The position numbers were made by a program, and so were the translations under genes. The notes beneath the pieces were generated by a model that worked only from the letters and a program-made list of their open reading frames with translations, was not told the DNA's origin and did no database searches. Shown here piece after piece: positions 54,387 through 62,882 of a DNA stretch of 64,000 nucleotides; the first letter of the stretch is position 1; each line of letters opens with the position of its first letter. Source of the stretch: Magnetovibrio sp. (GTDB lineage: Bacteria; Pseudomonadota; Alphaproteobacteria; Rhodospirillales; Magnetovibrionaceae); assembly GCA_028281525.1 (NCBI GenBank), contig JANQJR010000025.1:1-64000 (forward strand), given 5' to 3'.

Positions 54387-56642
54387 CTAGATCTCTGCCC
54401 GCAGTGTTACGGTACGTTCCGCGGGGAAGCGTAAAACCACCTTTGTCCCCTCGCCCTTCTTAGAGGTCACATCCAGTGTCGCACCGTGCATGGCCGCCAA
54501 CTTGTCCGCCAACGGCAGTCCCAAACCGGTGCCTTCGAAACGCTTGGTGAGATGTTGGCTGTCTACTTGACCAAACGGCTTCAAGGCTTCTTGCAACTCT
54601 TCATCGGTCATGCCGATGCCGGTATCGCATATGCTCAGGACAACTCCACCGTCCTGCAGGCGCCCATCGATGGTGATGGTTCCGCCATGGGTGAATTTGA
54701 TGGCGTTGCCGACCAGGTTCAACAGCACCTGCTTGATGCGCATGCGGTCGCCGACAATCCTTAAGCTGTCGTCGATCCGCAGCCCGTTGTGCAATGCGTT
54801 GCCGTTCTTGACGGCTTGATCCTGGGTCATGTTCACGACTTCCGACACTTCCCGGTGCAAATCCAACTCGCTTTCCTCCAAACGCAGCATGCCCGCTTCG
54901 ATCTTCGACAAATCCAGGATGTCATTGATGATGTTGAGAAGATGGTGACCGCTGTTGGTGATGAAGGACGCATACTCTTCGTATTGCGCCGGCAATTTCC
55001 CCATCACGCTGGCACTCATCATTTCCGAAAAGCCAATGATGGAATTCAATGGGGTTCGCAACTCGTGGCTCATGTTGGCCAGAAAATTGGATTTCGCCAC
55101 GCTGGCGGCGCGGGCTTCCATCATGGCCACTTCGAGGCTTTGCTCGACCTCCTTGCGGTCGGTCAGGTCGATCCCGACGGCCTGGAAGTGCGTGATATTG
55201 CCATCGTCGTCGAAGAACGCACGGTTGTTCCACCTCAACCATCTCTTTTCGCCGTCCCGGTCGCGCATCATATTTTCATAAACGTATGTCGGGTTTTCCG
55301 GCGTGCGGCTGTGGAGAAACCCCAACACCACCTCTTGTTCATCCGCGGAAACAAACTCGATCCATTTCAGGCCGACCAGCCGCTCGGGAGCCATGCCCAT
55401 GAAATCGGCGAGCGCCTGGTTGGCGAACGTTTCCGTGGTGTCGGGCAAATAACGGTGAATCAATTGCTCTTCGCTTTCCACCAACTCACGATAGTTCGCC
55501 TCGCTGGCGCGAAGCGCGTTGGTGCGCACTTCCAAGGCTTCGACCATACGGTCATAAGCCACCGCCAACGTCCCCAACTCGCCGGCGTGGTAGTCAAGCC
55601 CGGAGCGCGCGCGAAGGTCGCCAGCCTCTACCTTTCCGGTGGCATCGATCAACCGGGCAATGGGCTTGAGCACCAAAGCCTGGGCGCCAATCCATCCGAT
55701 AAACAGGGAAAGCGCCGCCAGCAACAACAACAAGCCGAGGTGGAAATACAGGACGCGATTGGTTTCGGCGAGTACCGGTTCCAAGGGCACCATGGCCGCA
55801 ACAAAGGCCCCGCCGGGAATGCGTTCAATCCGCTCGGCCGTGATCAATATCTCTTCACCTTGGCTGTCGACGATCTGCACCGAAGTCCCCAGGCGCGACA
55901 CGCTGTGCGCAAAAATCGGCAACCCAGCAATGGACGAACCGGCTTTGTGCAGGGCGGGTGGATGGCTGGCCATGATGGTCCCCTGGCCGTCGAAAACCAA
56001 CATGCGTTGCCCTTCGACCCGGGAAATGCCCGCCAAATATTCTCCAAGCCACGTCAGGCTCAGACCGTTGTTCACGGTTCCGACCACTTCCTTGTCATAG
56101 TTGAACAGCGGCATGGAAAACACCAAAACCGGTTGACCGGTCAACACACCGAATTTGAAAGGACTGACGGCGAAGGATTTGGTCTCGAACGCTTCAATGA
56201 TATTGGTCGAGGTGCTGACATCCTTCGGCTTTGGCAGCGAACCGGAACTGCAAACGATGTACTTGTCGGCGTTGACCACGGAAAAGTTGGTGTATTTGAC
56301 GAACCGTTGACCGATGTTGCGCAACACCCGGGTGCATGAAAACAAGTTGTTGCCCAACACGGCATCCGTCGATGCCAGCCCTAAGAGCAATTCCTCCGAA
56401 GCATCGATCAGGTCGTCGATTTTTGTGACCGCTTCGCGGGTAGAGTTTTGAAGATCATTGCTGACCTCGGAAATCCAACGTTTTTCCTCTTGCGACGCAT
56501 TGTAGAAGTCAAACGCCACAAGGGGCACCAAAATCGCCAGAATCAATAAAATGATTCGAACGCCAATGCTTTTGGATGCTGGTGTTTGTGCGACCAAACC
56601 GTGCGCCTGTCCCCCGGAACCTCCCTGGCGTCCCATCCACAC
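54387..56642 (-). CDS. Sensor histidine kinase with Cache, HAMP and PAS domains
   Basis: 751 aa with a GTG start at 56642 (ATG 6 nt in). Membrane helices at about 27-48 and 302-325 enclose a double-Cache periplasmic domain; HAMP (about 325-378), PAS (about 385-500), HisKA with His526 (NMSHELRTPLNS) and HATPase (NAIKFTH, DTGIGM, GTGLGL, about 630-745). No receiver domain. It lies downstream of an exported pseudo-hydrolase and a second kinase on the same strand. Confidence 0.92.
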   Translation of the reverse strand: MWMGRQGGSGGQAHGLVAQTPASKSIGVRIILLILAILVPLVAFDFYNASQEEKRWISEVSNDLQNSTREAVTKIDDLIDASEELLLGLASTDAVLGNNLFSCTRVLRNIGQRFVKYTNFSVVNADKYIVCSSGSLPKPKDVSTSTNIIEAFETKSFAVSPFKFGVLTGQPVLVFSMPLFNYDKEVVGTVNNGLSLTWLGEYLAGISRVEGQRMLVFDGQGTIMASHPPALHKAGSSIAGLPIFAHSVSRLGTSVQIVDSQGEEILITAERIERIPGGAFVAAMVPLEPVLAETNRVLYFHLGLLLLLAALSLFIGWIGAQALVLKPIARLIDATGKVEAGDLRARSGLDYHAGELGTLAVAYDRMVEALEVRTNALRASEANYRELVESEEQLIHRYLPDTTETFANQALADFMGMAPERLVGLKWIEFVSADEQEVVLGFLHSRTPENPTYVYENMMRDRDGEKRWLRWNNRAFFDDDGNITHFQAVGIDLTDRKEVEQSLEVAMMEARAASVAKSNFLANMSHELRTPLNSIIGFSEMMSASVMGKLPAQYEEYASFITNSGHHLLNIINDILDLSKIEAGMLRLEESELDLHREVSEVVNMTQDQAVKNGNALHNGLRIDDSLRIVGDRMRIKQVLLNLVGNAIKFTHGGTITIDGRLQDGGVVLSICDTGIGMTDEELQEALKPFGQVDSQHLTKRFEGTGLGLPLADKLAAMHGATLDVTSKKGEGTKVVLRFPAERTVTLRAEI

Positions 56643-56717
56643 GCCAAGAGGTCCTTATGATGCATTCCCCGCACTTAGTATTGTGCTGCACAGCGGCAAG
56701 CGTCAACGTGCAATAGC

Positions 56718-57629
56718 CTATTTCTGGAATGGCTCAAGATTGCTGCGGATAAATCGCGCTGCGCGCATCAGGGCGTCTTTTGAAGCCAGGTCATCGGCAA
56801 AGGTGCGGATGTTTGGCGGGCGAAAGTCAAAACCGCGCCCAACGCCCGGATAGGTCATCAGCGTCACATCTTGCCCATGCTCCATCATGGCATTGACCGC
56901 CGTTTCGATGGAACGTTTGCGTTGGTACTGCTCATGCTCGCCGATGAAGATCAACGCCGGTATTTCGAGCCGGTCCGCTTCGCCGGCATAACGATAGACC
57001 TGCTCCGCCTCGGGCGCGTTGGGATCTTGCATGTGAGGATAGTACGAAACGTAGCACGCCGCCGCGTCTTCTTGGCGCTTGTAAGTGACCGCAGCCTTGA
57101 GCGTGTAATAGCCACCGCGTGTGTGACTATAGAGGCAAGCGCGGCGCGTCGACACGTCCGGCAAGGACAGCAGATAATCCAGTCCCGCGGCGACATCGCC
57201 TTCGGTTTCGTAATCGTGTGCGATGGGACGCGGGTCGATGAACCGGGCGGCATACACGTCCGGCGCCAGCACCACAAAACCTCGCGCGGCGAGACGGCGC
57301 GCATGGCGATGGATCAGATCCATCCAACCCGCGCGACCATGCTGAAACAACACCGCGGGATAGGTGTTGTCGTCATCGGGCCGCAAAATCACCGCGGGCA
57401 CCTCGACATCGCCGTTCATGTAACTGACGGACCTCTCCACCACCGGATAACTGTTCACGCCTTCGATAACGCCATCGTTCCACCACGCGTCATCCCACCA
57501 TTCCTCCTTTTGGTTGGCGATGTGGTGGTACGGTGTTTGGTGACCATCCGCAAAAACGGAAACGCTGATCAAAGTCAAAAGAAACGCGCCTGCCAGCGCC
57601 GATAAAATACGTTTCATGTTTTTCCTCAT
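56718..57629 (-). CDS. Exported dienelactone-hydrolase-like protein, catalytic triad missing
   Basis: 303 aa from the ATG at 57629, with a Sec signal (about 5-28, ending VSVFADG). The alpha/beta-hydrolase fold of the dienelactone hydrolase family is clear (YPAVLFQHGRAGWMDLI, RGFVVLAPDVYAARF). At the nucleophile elbow, where GFCFGG or GxSxGG is usual, it reads YSHTRGG (about 167-173); the acid segment is GEHEQ and the place of the catalytic His is YPGVGRGF (Arg for His). Hydrolysis is unlikely by the normal route, so a binding role is possible. The frame overlaps or abuts the upstream kinase stop. Confidence 0.83.
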   Translation of the reverse strand: MRKNMKRILSALAGAFLLTLISVSVFADGHQTPYHHIANQKEEWWDDAWWNDGVIEGVNSYPVVERSVSYMNGDVEVPAVILRPDDDNTYPAVLFQHGRAGWMDLIHRHARRLAARGFVVLAPDVYAARFIDPRPIAHDYETEGDVAAGLDYLLSLPDVSTRRACLYSHTRGGYYTLKAAVTYKRQEDAAACYVSYYPHMQDPNAPEAEQVYRYAGEADRLEIPALIFIGEHEQYQRKRSIETAVNAMMEHGQDVTLMTYPGVGRGFDFRPPNIRTFADDLASKDALMRAARFIRSNLEPFQK

Positions 57630-57646
57630 GTTTACGGGCACACGCA

Positions 57647-59053
57647 TCACTCTTCGTAGGCAAGGCTCTCTTCGCGTTCCACCGGCAAATCGATCCAGAA
57701 CGTGGAACCGTGGCCGGGCGTGCTGATAAAACCGATGCGCCCGCCCAAGATGCGTACCAGTTCCTGCGTGATGGTCAGGCCAATGCCGGTGCCTTCGACA
57801 TTCAGGGTTTCGCGGCCCAGGCGATTGAACGGTTTAAACAGATCTCGCTCGCGGCCTTCGGGCACACCTTCGCCGGTATCCTGAACGCTGAACCGCAGCC
57901 ACGGCCCGTTCCCTTCATCCGGCAACGTGGCGCAGTTCAGGGTCACCTCCCCACCGAGATGGTTGTACTTGATGGCATTCGACATCAGATTGAGCAAAGC
58001 CTGCTGCAAACGATTGGGATCGGTTTTGAGATCCGGCACTTGGTGTATGGAGGGCGAAGCTCTCAGCGTGATGGAACGGTCAGCTGCAAGACTGTCCATG
58101 AGGCTCAAACACCTGGCGACCACGTCCGCCGGCACGACGGAGTGCACCGAAACGGATATGCGGCCAGCCATGATTTTGTTGAGTTCCAACACTTGATCGA
58201 TCATGTGCATCAACAACCCGCCACTGCGGACGATCTGGTCGACGGCCTCGGTCTGCTCCCCATCCAAATTCTGCGCCTGCAGGAGTTGGGCGAAGCCGAG
58301 GATCGAATTCATCGGCGTGCGCAACTCGTGCGACATATGCGCCAAAAAATCGGTCTTGGCGGAACTCGCGGCTTCCGCCTCATCGCGGGCGGTTTGGAGA
58401 TTCCGGGTCAACGTTTCCAGTTCGACTTGGCGGGCGGACGCGGCGTTGAGTTGACGCCAGATAATTGCGGAAAACAGCAAGCCCGAAAAAACGAACCCGC
58501 CAATCACCCACAAAAATAAATCGGACAGTTGCCGGAAATCACGCGTCAACTCGGCTTGAATTTCCGAAGCGAGTTGCACCGGACGGTGGCCCAAACGCTC
58601 AATGATCGGGCGCAACGAGGCCAACTCCCCATGCATCGCGACCAAAGCTTCTCCATCCCCGTCGGCGGCGCGATCGATGCGGGGAAGATAGCCCCTCATT
58701 TCGTTCAGCAATCGCGCTTGATAATTTAAGGTTTCGTCATCCAGAAGAAATTCGTATCCCGGCCGCGAAGGCAAAGCTTTAATACGTTCGTAAAGGATAT
58801 CGAATTGCAACACAGCTTCGTCCACACCGTTCAGGCCATGGCTCAACTCCACCATCGCCAAAGCCCCCATCAGGGCTTCGTAATGGATACGCAATTGCAC
58901 CGCCGCCATGCCGGACTCATCGTAAGATTCGTCCGTGATGGTGTCTTGATAAGAATGCAGAACGCCGAACGCCGCCACCGTCAGTCCAAGAAAGAAAACA
59001 GACAAGGCGGTAAAGATATAGACCGGCAGTTTGCTGGATAGTTTGGGGCTCAT
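57647..59053 (-). CDS. Membrane histidine kinase, short helical periplasmic sensor
   Basis: 468 aa. Membrane helices at about 10-32 and 180-200 enclose a helical periplasmic domain (33-178). HisKA with His242 (HMSHELRTPMNS) and HATPase (NAIKYNH, DTGEGV, GTGIGLT, about 345-460). No PAS or receiver domain. It is preceded by an exported molybdopterin-domain-like protein (15 nt) and followed by an exported hydrolase-like protein with almost no spacing, which suggests one operon and a shared sensing task. Confidence 0.92.
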   Translation of the reverse strand: MSPKLSSKLPVYIFTALSVFFLGLTVAAFGVLHSYQDTITDESYDESGMAAVQLRIHYEALMGALAMVELSHGLNGVDEAVLQFDILYERIKALPSRPGYEFLLDDETLNYQARLLNEMRGYLPRIDRAADGDGEALVAMHGELASLRPIIERLGHRPVQLASEIQAELTRDFRQLSDLFLWVIGGFVFSGLLFSAIIWRQLNAASARQVELETLTRNLQTARDEAEAASSAKTDFLAHMSHELRTPMNSILGFAQLLQAQNLDGEQTEAVDQIVRSGGLLMHMIDQVLELNKIMAGRISVSVHSVVPADVVARCLSLMDSLAADRSITLRASPSIHQVPDLKTDPNRLQQALLNLMSNAIKYNHLGGEVTLNCATLPDEGNGPWLRFSVQDTGEGVPEGRERDLFKPFNRLGRETLNVEGTGIGLTITQELVRILGGRIGFISTPGHGSTFWIDLPVEREESLAYEE

Positions 59054-59068
59054 CGTGTGCGGTCGGCT

Positions 59069-59593
59069 CTATCTGACTTCCAAGGAGTTCAACTGCCAGA
59101 TGGATCGCCCGCTGAAGTTTTCCGCCTTCAATTCCTGGTAGTGATCGACGGGATAGATCACCCAGATCGGCCCTTTGCTGCGCACGCGCATGACCTTGCC
59201 GTCCATTTTCATCGCCAGCAACGGTTGGTACTTCGCAGCGTCTTCGATAGGAATGTCGATGGTGTAGCCGTCCAGGGCGCGGGCAACCACCGTTGTGCCC
59301 TGTGCGCCCACGGCATTCAGCACGTCGCTCAGGCGGACACCCTCAAACGTATGTACGCCCTGAATAAACGGGTTGGATGTGCGTAGCGTATGCACGCCCA
59401 GCGCCTGAAGCTGCGCGCGATCGAACTCGGCGGTTTTTCCATCCGTGGTGTTGGTGATCGCGCCGGTGACGGTCAGCAGAACCTTGCCCGTGGGCGCGGG
59501 CAATTGACCCGCCACGGCAGGCGGCGCGACGAACAAAACGGACAGCACCAGCACGAAAGCGAACAAAAACGTCCGCGAATCAACCGATACCAT
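59069..59593 (-). CDS. Exported molybdopterin-oxidoreductase-domain-like protein without cysteine
   Basis: 174 aa with a Sec signal (about 8-28). The mature part matches the short sulfite-oxidase-type molybdopterin-binding fold (LLTVTGAITN, TFEGVRLSDVLNAVG, ALDGYTIDIPIEDA, MRVRSKGPIWVIYPVD). The family normally binds molybdenum through a cysteine; this protein has no cysteine at all, so it is unlikely to be an active molybdoenzyme. ATG at 59593 has a ribosome site (aagggg). First gene of the set leading to two histidine kinases. Confidence 0.82.
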   Translation of the reverse strand: MVSVDSRTFLFAFVLVLSVLFVAPPAVAGQLPAPTGKVLLTVTGAITNTTDGKTAEFDRAQLQALGVHTLRTSNPFIQGVHTFEGVRLSDVLNAVGAQGTTVVARALDGYTIDIPIEDAAKYQPLLAMKMDGKVMRVRSKGPIWVIYPVDHYQELKAENFSGRSIWQLNSLEVR

Positions 59594-59669
59594 GTCTGAT
59601 CCCCTTATGGATTATGTGTGCGCCTAACCATGGCACACCCGCTTTGGGGGTGACAAGGCCGCAAGACGT

Positions 59670-59885
59670 TCACCAGTGGGGCGGCTTTTGATTGGCGGCG
59701 GGCGCTTCGCCCACTTCGTCTTCCAAGGTAACGATGCGGTCCTTGGCGCGCGCAAGCTCGCGTTCCAGCGTTTCGATGCGGCTCCATTGCTGGCTGACCA
59801 TATCGGACAGATCGTTCAAATCCGCTTCACGGTGCGCCAACAGCTCTTCCAGAGCCTGGACGCGCGCTTCCAGCTCAGGGCTCAT
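59670..59885 (-). CDS. slyX: SlyX family protein
   Basis: 71 aa, coiled-coil (LEARVQALEELLAHREADLN, IETLERELARAKDRI) with the family C-terminal PPHW (PPHY in many members). SlyX proteins are short, widespread and of unknown function. Its start overlaps the meaB stop by 11 nt, making it the last gene of the operon that begins with the isochorismatase gene. Confidence 0.88.
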   Translation of the reverse strand: MSPELEARVQALEELLAHREADLNDLSDMVSQQWSRIETLERELARAKDRIVTLEDEVGEAPAANQKPPHW

Positions 59886-60873
59886 CCGCGCCCCCCTTTC
59901 TTTTCAGTTCCGTCACCACCCCCAGCAAATCACGCGCGGCGGCGCGCACGTCCATATCGCGCTGATAGGCCTTTTCCAACAAGCCCTGCAGTTTGCCGGC
60001 GCGTTCGCGCATCAGGCGGTCACGCAAGATGTCTTCCGCAGTTTTGATGATGCGCATTTCCAGGATTTGGCGTTTGCGCACCTCCATCTCGCCACTGTTT
60101 TCCAGATGATCGTAATGGGCGATGATCTTGGCCACCAGATCCTCGATCCCCTCGCCCGTTTCCGCGCTGGTCGGCACCACCGGGGTCGCCCAGTCCTTGT
60201 CGCCCTTGCCGGGCCTGCCCAAGTGCAGCATTCCTTGCAGATCCTGGACAGTGCGCGGTGCATCGGGCTTGTCGCATTTGCTGACCACGTGGATGTCGGC
60301 GATTTCCAAAACGCCCGCCTTGATCGCTTGGATTTCGTCACCTAATCCGGGCGCCGAGACGACAACAACCGTGTGTGCGGCCTGCACGATATCCACTTCG
60401 TCCTGGCCGACGCCGACGGTTTCGATCAAAACGATATCAAAACCCGCCGCATCCAGGACATCGACGGTGTCGAGCGAGGCACGCGCCAAACCGCCCAAGG
60501 CGCCGCGCGTCGCCATGGAGCGGATGAACACTCCGTCGTCTTCGGCAAAGCCGGTCATGCGCACACGGTCGCCCAAAATCGCACCACCGGAAAACGGGCT
60601 GGAAGGATCGATGGCGATGATGCCGACGCTCAGTTCGCGTTTGCGCAATTCCCGCGTCAACGCGGCGACCATGGTGGATTTGCCCGCCCCCGGCACACCG
60701 GTGAGCCCAACAATGTGCGCGCGTCCCGCGTGGCGGTGAAGCTCCGCCATCAGCGCCTCGCTCTGTTCCGAACGGCCTTCCGCCAGCGACATGGCGCGCG
60801 CGACGGAACGGGCCTTGCCGGCCAAAACCTCGTCAACCAGGGTTTTGATTTCGTCAGGGAGAGTGTCGGGCAT
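59875..60873 (-). CDS. meaB: MeaB/ArgK-type GTPase
   Basis: 332 aa G3E-type GTPase: Walker A GVPGAGKSTMV (about 60-70), IAIDPSSPFSGGAILGDR, DIVLIETVGVGQDEVD (G3 region), and the SKCDKPD guanine-binding motif. MeaB guards and reloads adenosylcobalamin on methylmalonyl-CoA mutase, which is used in propionyl-CoA and PHA-linked metabolism. The mutase gene is not in this window. Overlaps the carbonic anhydrase stop by 1 nt. Confidence 0.95.
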   Translation of the reverse strand: MPDTLPDEIKTLVDEVLAGKARSVARAMSLAEGRSEQSEALMAELHRHAGRAHIVGLTGVPGAGKSTMVAALTRELRKRELSVGIIAIDPSSPFSGGAILGDRVRMTGFAEDDGVFIRSMATRGALGGLARASLDTVDVLDAAGFDIVLIETVGVGQDEVDIVQAAHTVVVVSAPGLGDEIQAIKAGVLEIADIHVVSKCDKPDAPRTVQDLQGMLHLGRPGKGDKDWATPVVPTSAETGEGIEDLVAKIIAHYDHLENSGEMEVRKRQILEMRIIKTAEDILRDRLMRERAGKLQGLLEKAYQRDMDVRAAARDLLGVVTELKRKGGADEP

Positions 60874-61397
60874 TAAAATTCGCTTTCGGTCTTCTTATAG
60901 GCTCGGGCCAACTCAACGTAATTGGGCTGGACGTAGTTGATCATTTCCAAGTCCTGATCATTGACGTCGCGAATGTACTTTGCGGGTGAGCCGGCCCACA
61001 TCTGGCCCGCACCAACGCATTTGCCGGGGGTAACCAAGGCGCCGGCGGCCACCAGCGCGCCCTTTTCCACCACCGCGCCGTCCATGACACAGGCCTTCAT
61101 GCCGACAAAGCTGTCCTCTTCCAAGGTGCAAGCGTGGATCAACGCCATATGGCCGATGCTCACCCGATCGCCGATCACCGTGCCATAAGGGCGAGAAACA
61201 TGTACGATGGTACCGTCCTGGATATTCACACCTTGCCCCACACGGATGGAATTGACGTCGCCGCGCAGCACGCAGCCGTACCAGATGCCGCTGTCCGCGC
61301 CGATCTCCACATCGCCGGTGACAACGGCGGTCTCGGCGACAAATGCCGTTTCGTCGATTTTCGGCAAAACGCCTTTGTAGGGCAGGATGGTCGCCAC
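60873..61397 (-). CDS. Gamma-carbonic anhydrase family protein
   Basis: 174 aa left-handed beta-helix protein with hexapeptide repeats (VVTGDVEIGADSGIWYG, VLRGDVNSIRVGQGVNIQDG). The Zn-ligand histidines of the Cam/CaiE/YrdA type are present in GTIVHVSRP and SIGHMALIHACTL. Many relatives show weak or no carbonic anhydrase activity. It is embedded in the operon with meaB and an alpha/beta hydrolase. Confidence 0.9.
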   Translation of the reverse strand: MATILPYKGVLPKIDETAFVAETAVVTGDVEIGADSGIWYGCVLRGDVNSIRVGQGVNIQDGTIVHVSRPYGTVIGDRVSIGHMALIHACTLEEDSFVGMKACVMDGAVVEKGALVAAGALVTPGKCVGAGQMWAGSPAKYIRDVNDQDLEMINYVQPNYVELARAYKKTESEF

Positions 61398-61398
61398 A

Positions 61399-62109
61399 TC
61401 AGCTCTCCCGACTCAACCAGCGGCGCATGGTGTTGGTGACGGCCAGGGGTTGTTCGATGGGGCTCAAGTGTCCACAATCGGCAAGCACCTTCATCTTTGC
61501 CGACGCACCGATACTGCCCAACATTTCTTCGTGCACCTTGACCGGCGTCAACGCGTCCTGTTCACCGCACAAGATCAAGGTGGGGCACTCGACCCTGGCC
61601 AAGTCCGCGCGGCCGTCGACACGGTTCATGATCGCGGTTTGCTGATTTAAGAACGCGGGTACACCAATGCGGGCGGCCATCTGGCCGAACACGTCGGCGG
61701 TGGCGGGGTTGTGCAGATTGTCCGGATGAAGCAGGTTGGGCAGCATTTCCTGGACCACTTGATCCAACTTTCCGGCCTCAGCGAGCTTCATAACGCGTTT
61801 GCGATTTTCGGACTGCTCCGGCGTATCCGCGCGCGCGTTGGTGTCGATCAAGGCAAGATGCGTGACGCGTTGTGGCGCTTGGCGCATAATTTCCTGAGCG
61901 ACATAGCCGCCCATGCTGAGCCCGGCCAAGGCGAAGCGCTCCGGCGCCTCCCTCAACACCCCGTGCGCCAGTCCGGCCATACTGTTCGCGTCGGTCAAAT
62001 CAGCCACGCGCACGTCCGCAATATCCGCCAGGCCTTCCACCTGCGCAGCCCATAAGGCCGCGTCGCACAACAGCCCCGGCAACAGGATCAGGGTCGGTTC
62101 ATCGCTCAT
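61399..62109 (-). CDS. Alpha/beta hydrolase
   Basis: 236 aa. Nucleophile motif LAGLSMGGYVAQ (about 81-92, Ser in GLSMGG), acid in LILCGEQDALTP (about 179-190) and His in DCGHLSPIEQPL (about 212-223). It resembles 3-oxoadipate enol-lactonase or MenH-like hydrolases; the substrate is unknown. Between the isochorismatase gene (9 nt upstream) and the carbonic anhydrase gene (2 nt downstream). Confidence 0.9.
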   Translation of the reverse strand: MSDEPTLILLPGLLCDAALWAAQVEGLADIADVRVADLTDANSMAGLAHGVLREAPERFALAGLSMGGYVAQEIMRQAPQRVTHLALIDTNARADTPEQSENRKRVMKLAEAGKLDQVVQEMLPNLLHPDNLHNPATADVFGQMAARIGVPAFLNQQTAIMNRVDGRADLARVECPTLILCGEQDALTPVKVHEEMLGSIGASAKMKVLADCGHLSPIEQPLAVTNTMRRWLSRES

Positions 62110-62117
62110 GGTTCATC

Positions 62118-62660
62118 TCACTTGATCAATTGGCTGATCTGCTTGAATTCCGGGGTGCCGGACTTCTTCAGCCATTCGAACAGCACCATTTCGGTGGTCA
62201 CCACCTGCCCGCCATTGTGGCGGATGCGTTCCAGCCCCGCGCGGTGGTTTTCAACGGTGCGCGCCGCCGTCGCGTCTTCGACCACAAAAACCTGGATTCC
62301 CTCACCCAACAGCTGCAACGCGGTCTGCAAGACGCATATATGCGCTTCGATCCCGCAAATTACCGCCTGTTTCTTGTCCATCTCCCGAAAACGCGCCATG
62401 AACCCGCCGTCGGCGGCACATGAAAAGGTGTTCTTTTCGATGTGACCTTCAGGGGGCATGAAATCCTGGAGATCGTCCACCGTCTCCCCCACACCTTGGG
62501 TGTATTGCTGTGTCACCACGGCCGGCACCCCCACGATATCCGCGCCCAGCATCAGTTTGGCCGCGCCGGATGGCGCACGGGCTTCGTCGAACATCACCGG
62601 ATTGAGCTTCGCCTGGATGTCGATCACCAGCAGACACGAGTTTTCAGCATCGATGATCAC
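62118..62660 (-). CDS. Isochorismatase family hydrolase (YcaC-like)
   Basis: 180 aa from a GTG at 62660, chosen because aaggac lies 9 nt before it and the fold begins at once (ENSCLLVIDIQAKLNPVMF); the longer frame to 62816 adds 52 residues without family character. Catalytic Asp in VIDIQ, Lys in HIEKNTFSC and Cys in CGIEAHICVLQT are all present. It belongs to the YcaC/nicotinamidase-like cysteine hydrolases. First gene of the operon that continues to slyX. Confidence 0.9.
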   Translation of the reverse strand: MIIDAENSCLLVIDIQAKLNPVMFDEARAPSGAAKLMLGADIVGVPAVVTQQYTQGVGETVDDLQDFMPPEGHIEKNTFSCAADGGFMARFREMDKKQAVICGIEAHICVLQTALQLLGEGIQVFVVEDATAARTVENHRAGLERIRHNGGQVVTTEMVLFEWLKKSGTPEFKQISQLIK

Positions 62661-62882
62661 GTTTTTGTCCTTACGCTTTAAGTCTCGAATCTCCAAGTTA
62701 CCTCTCCAGACTGCCGTGTGCAATGCAACATCCGGTGAGGGCAGCGCACCGGTTTTTCCCGGTTTCCGTTGACATTCGGGCCGGAACGTGTTGTTTTTCG
62801 CGCCTTCGAGCGCCATAGACGGCGCACCCGCGGGCCCACGGGGGCCTGCCAGATTGAAAAAACGAAAGCGCCACCCCCCTCT

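Noticed and set aside
62661..62816. N-terminal extension of the isochorismatase gene to position 62816
   Set aside because: The 52 extra residues have no family character; the GTG at 62660 has a good ribosome site and starts at the conserved fold.
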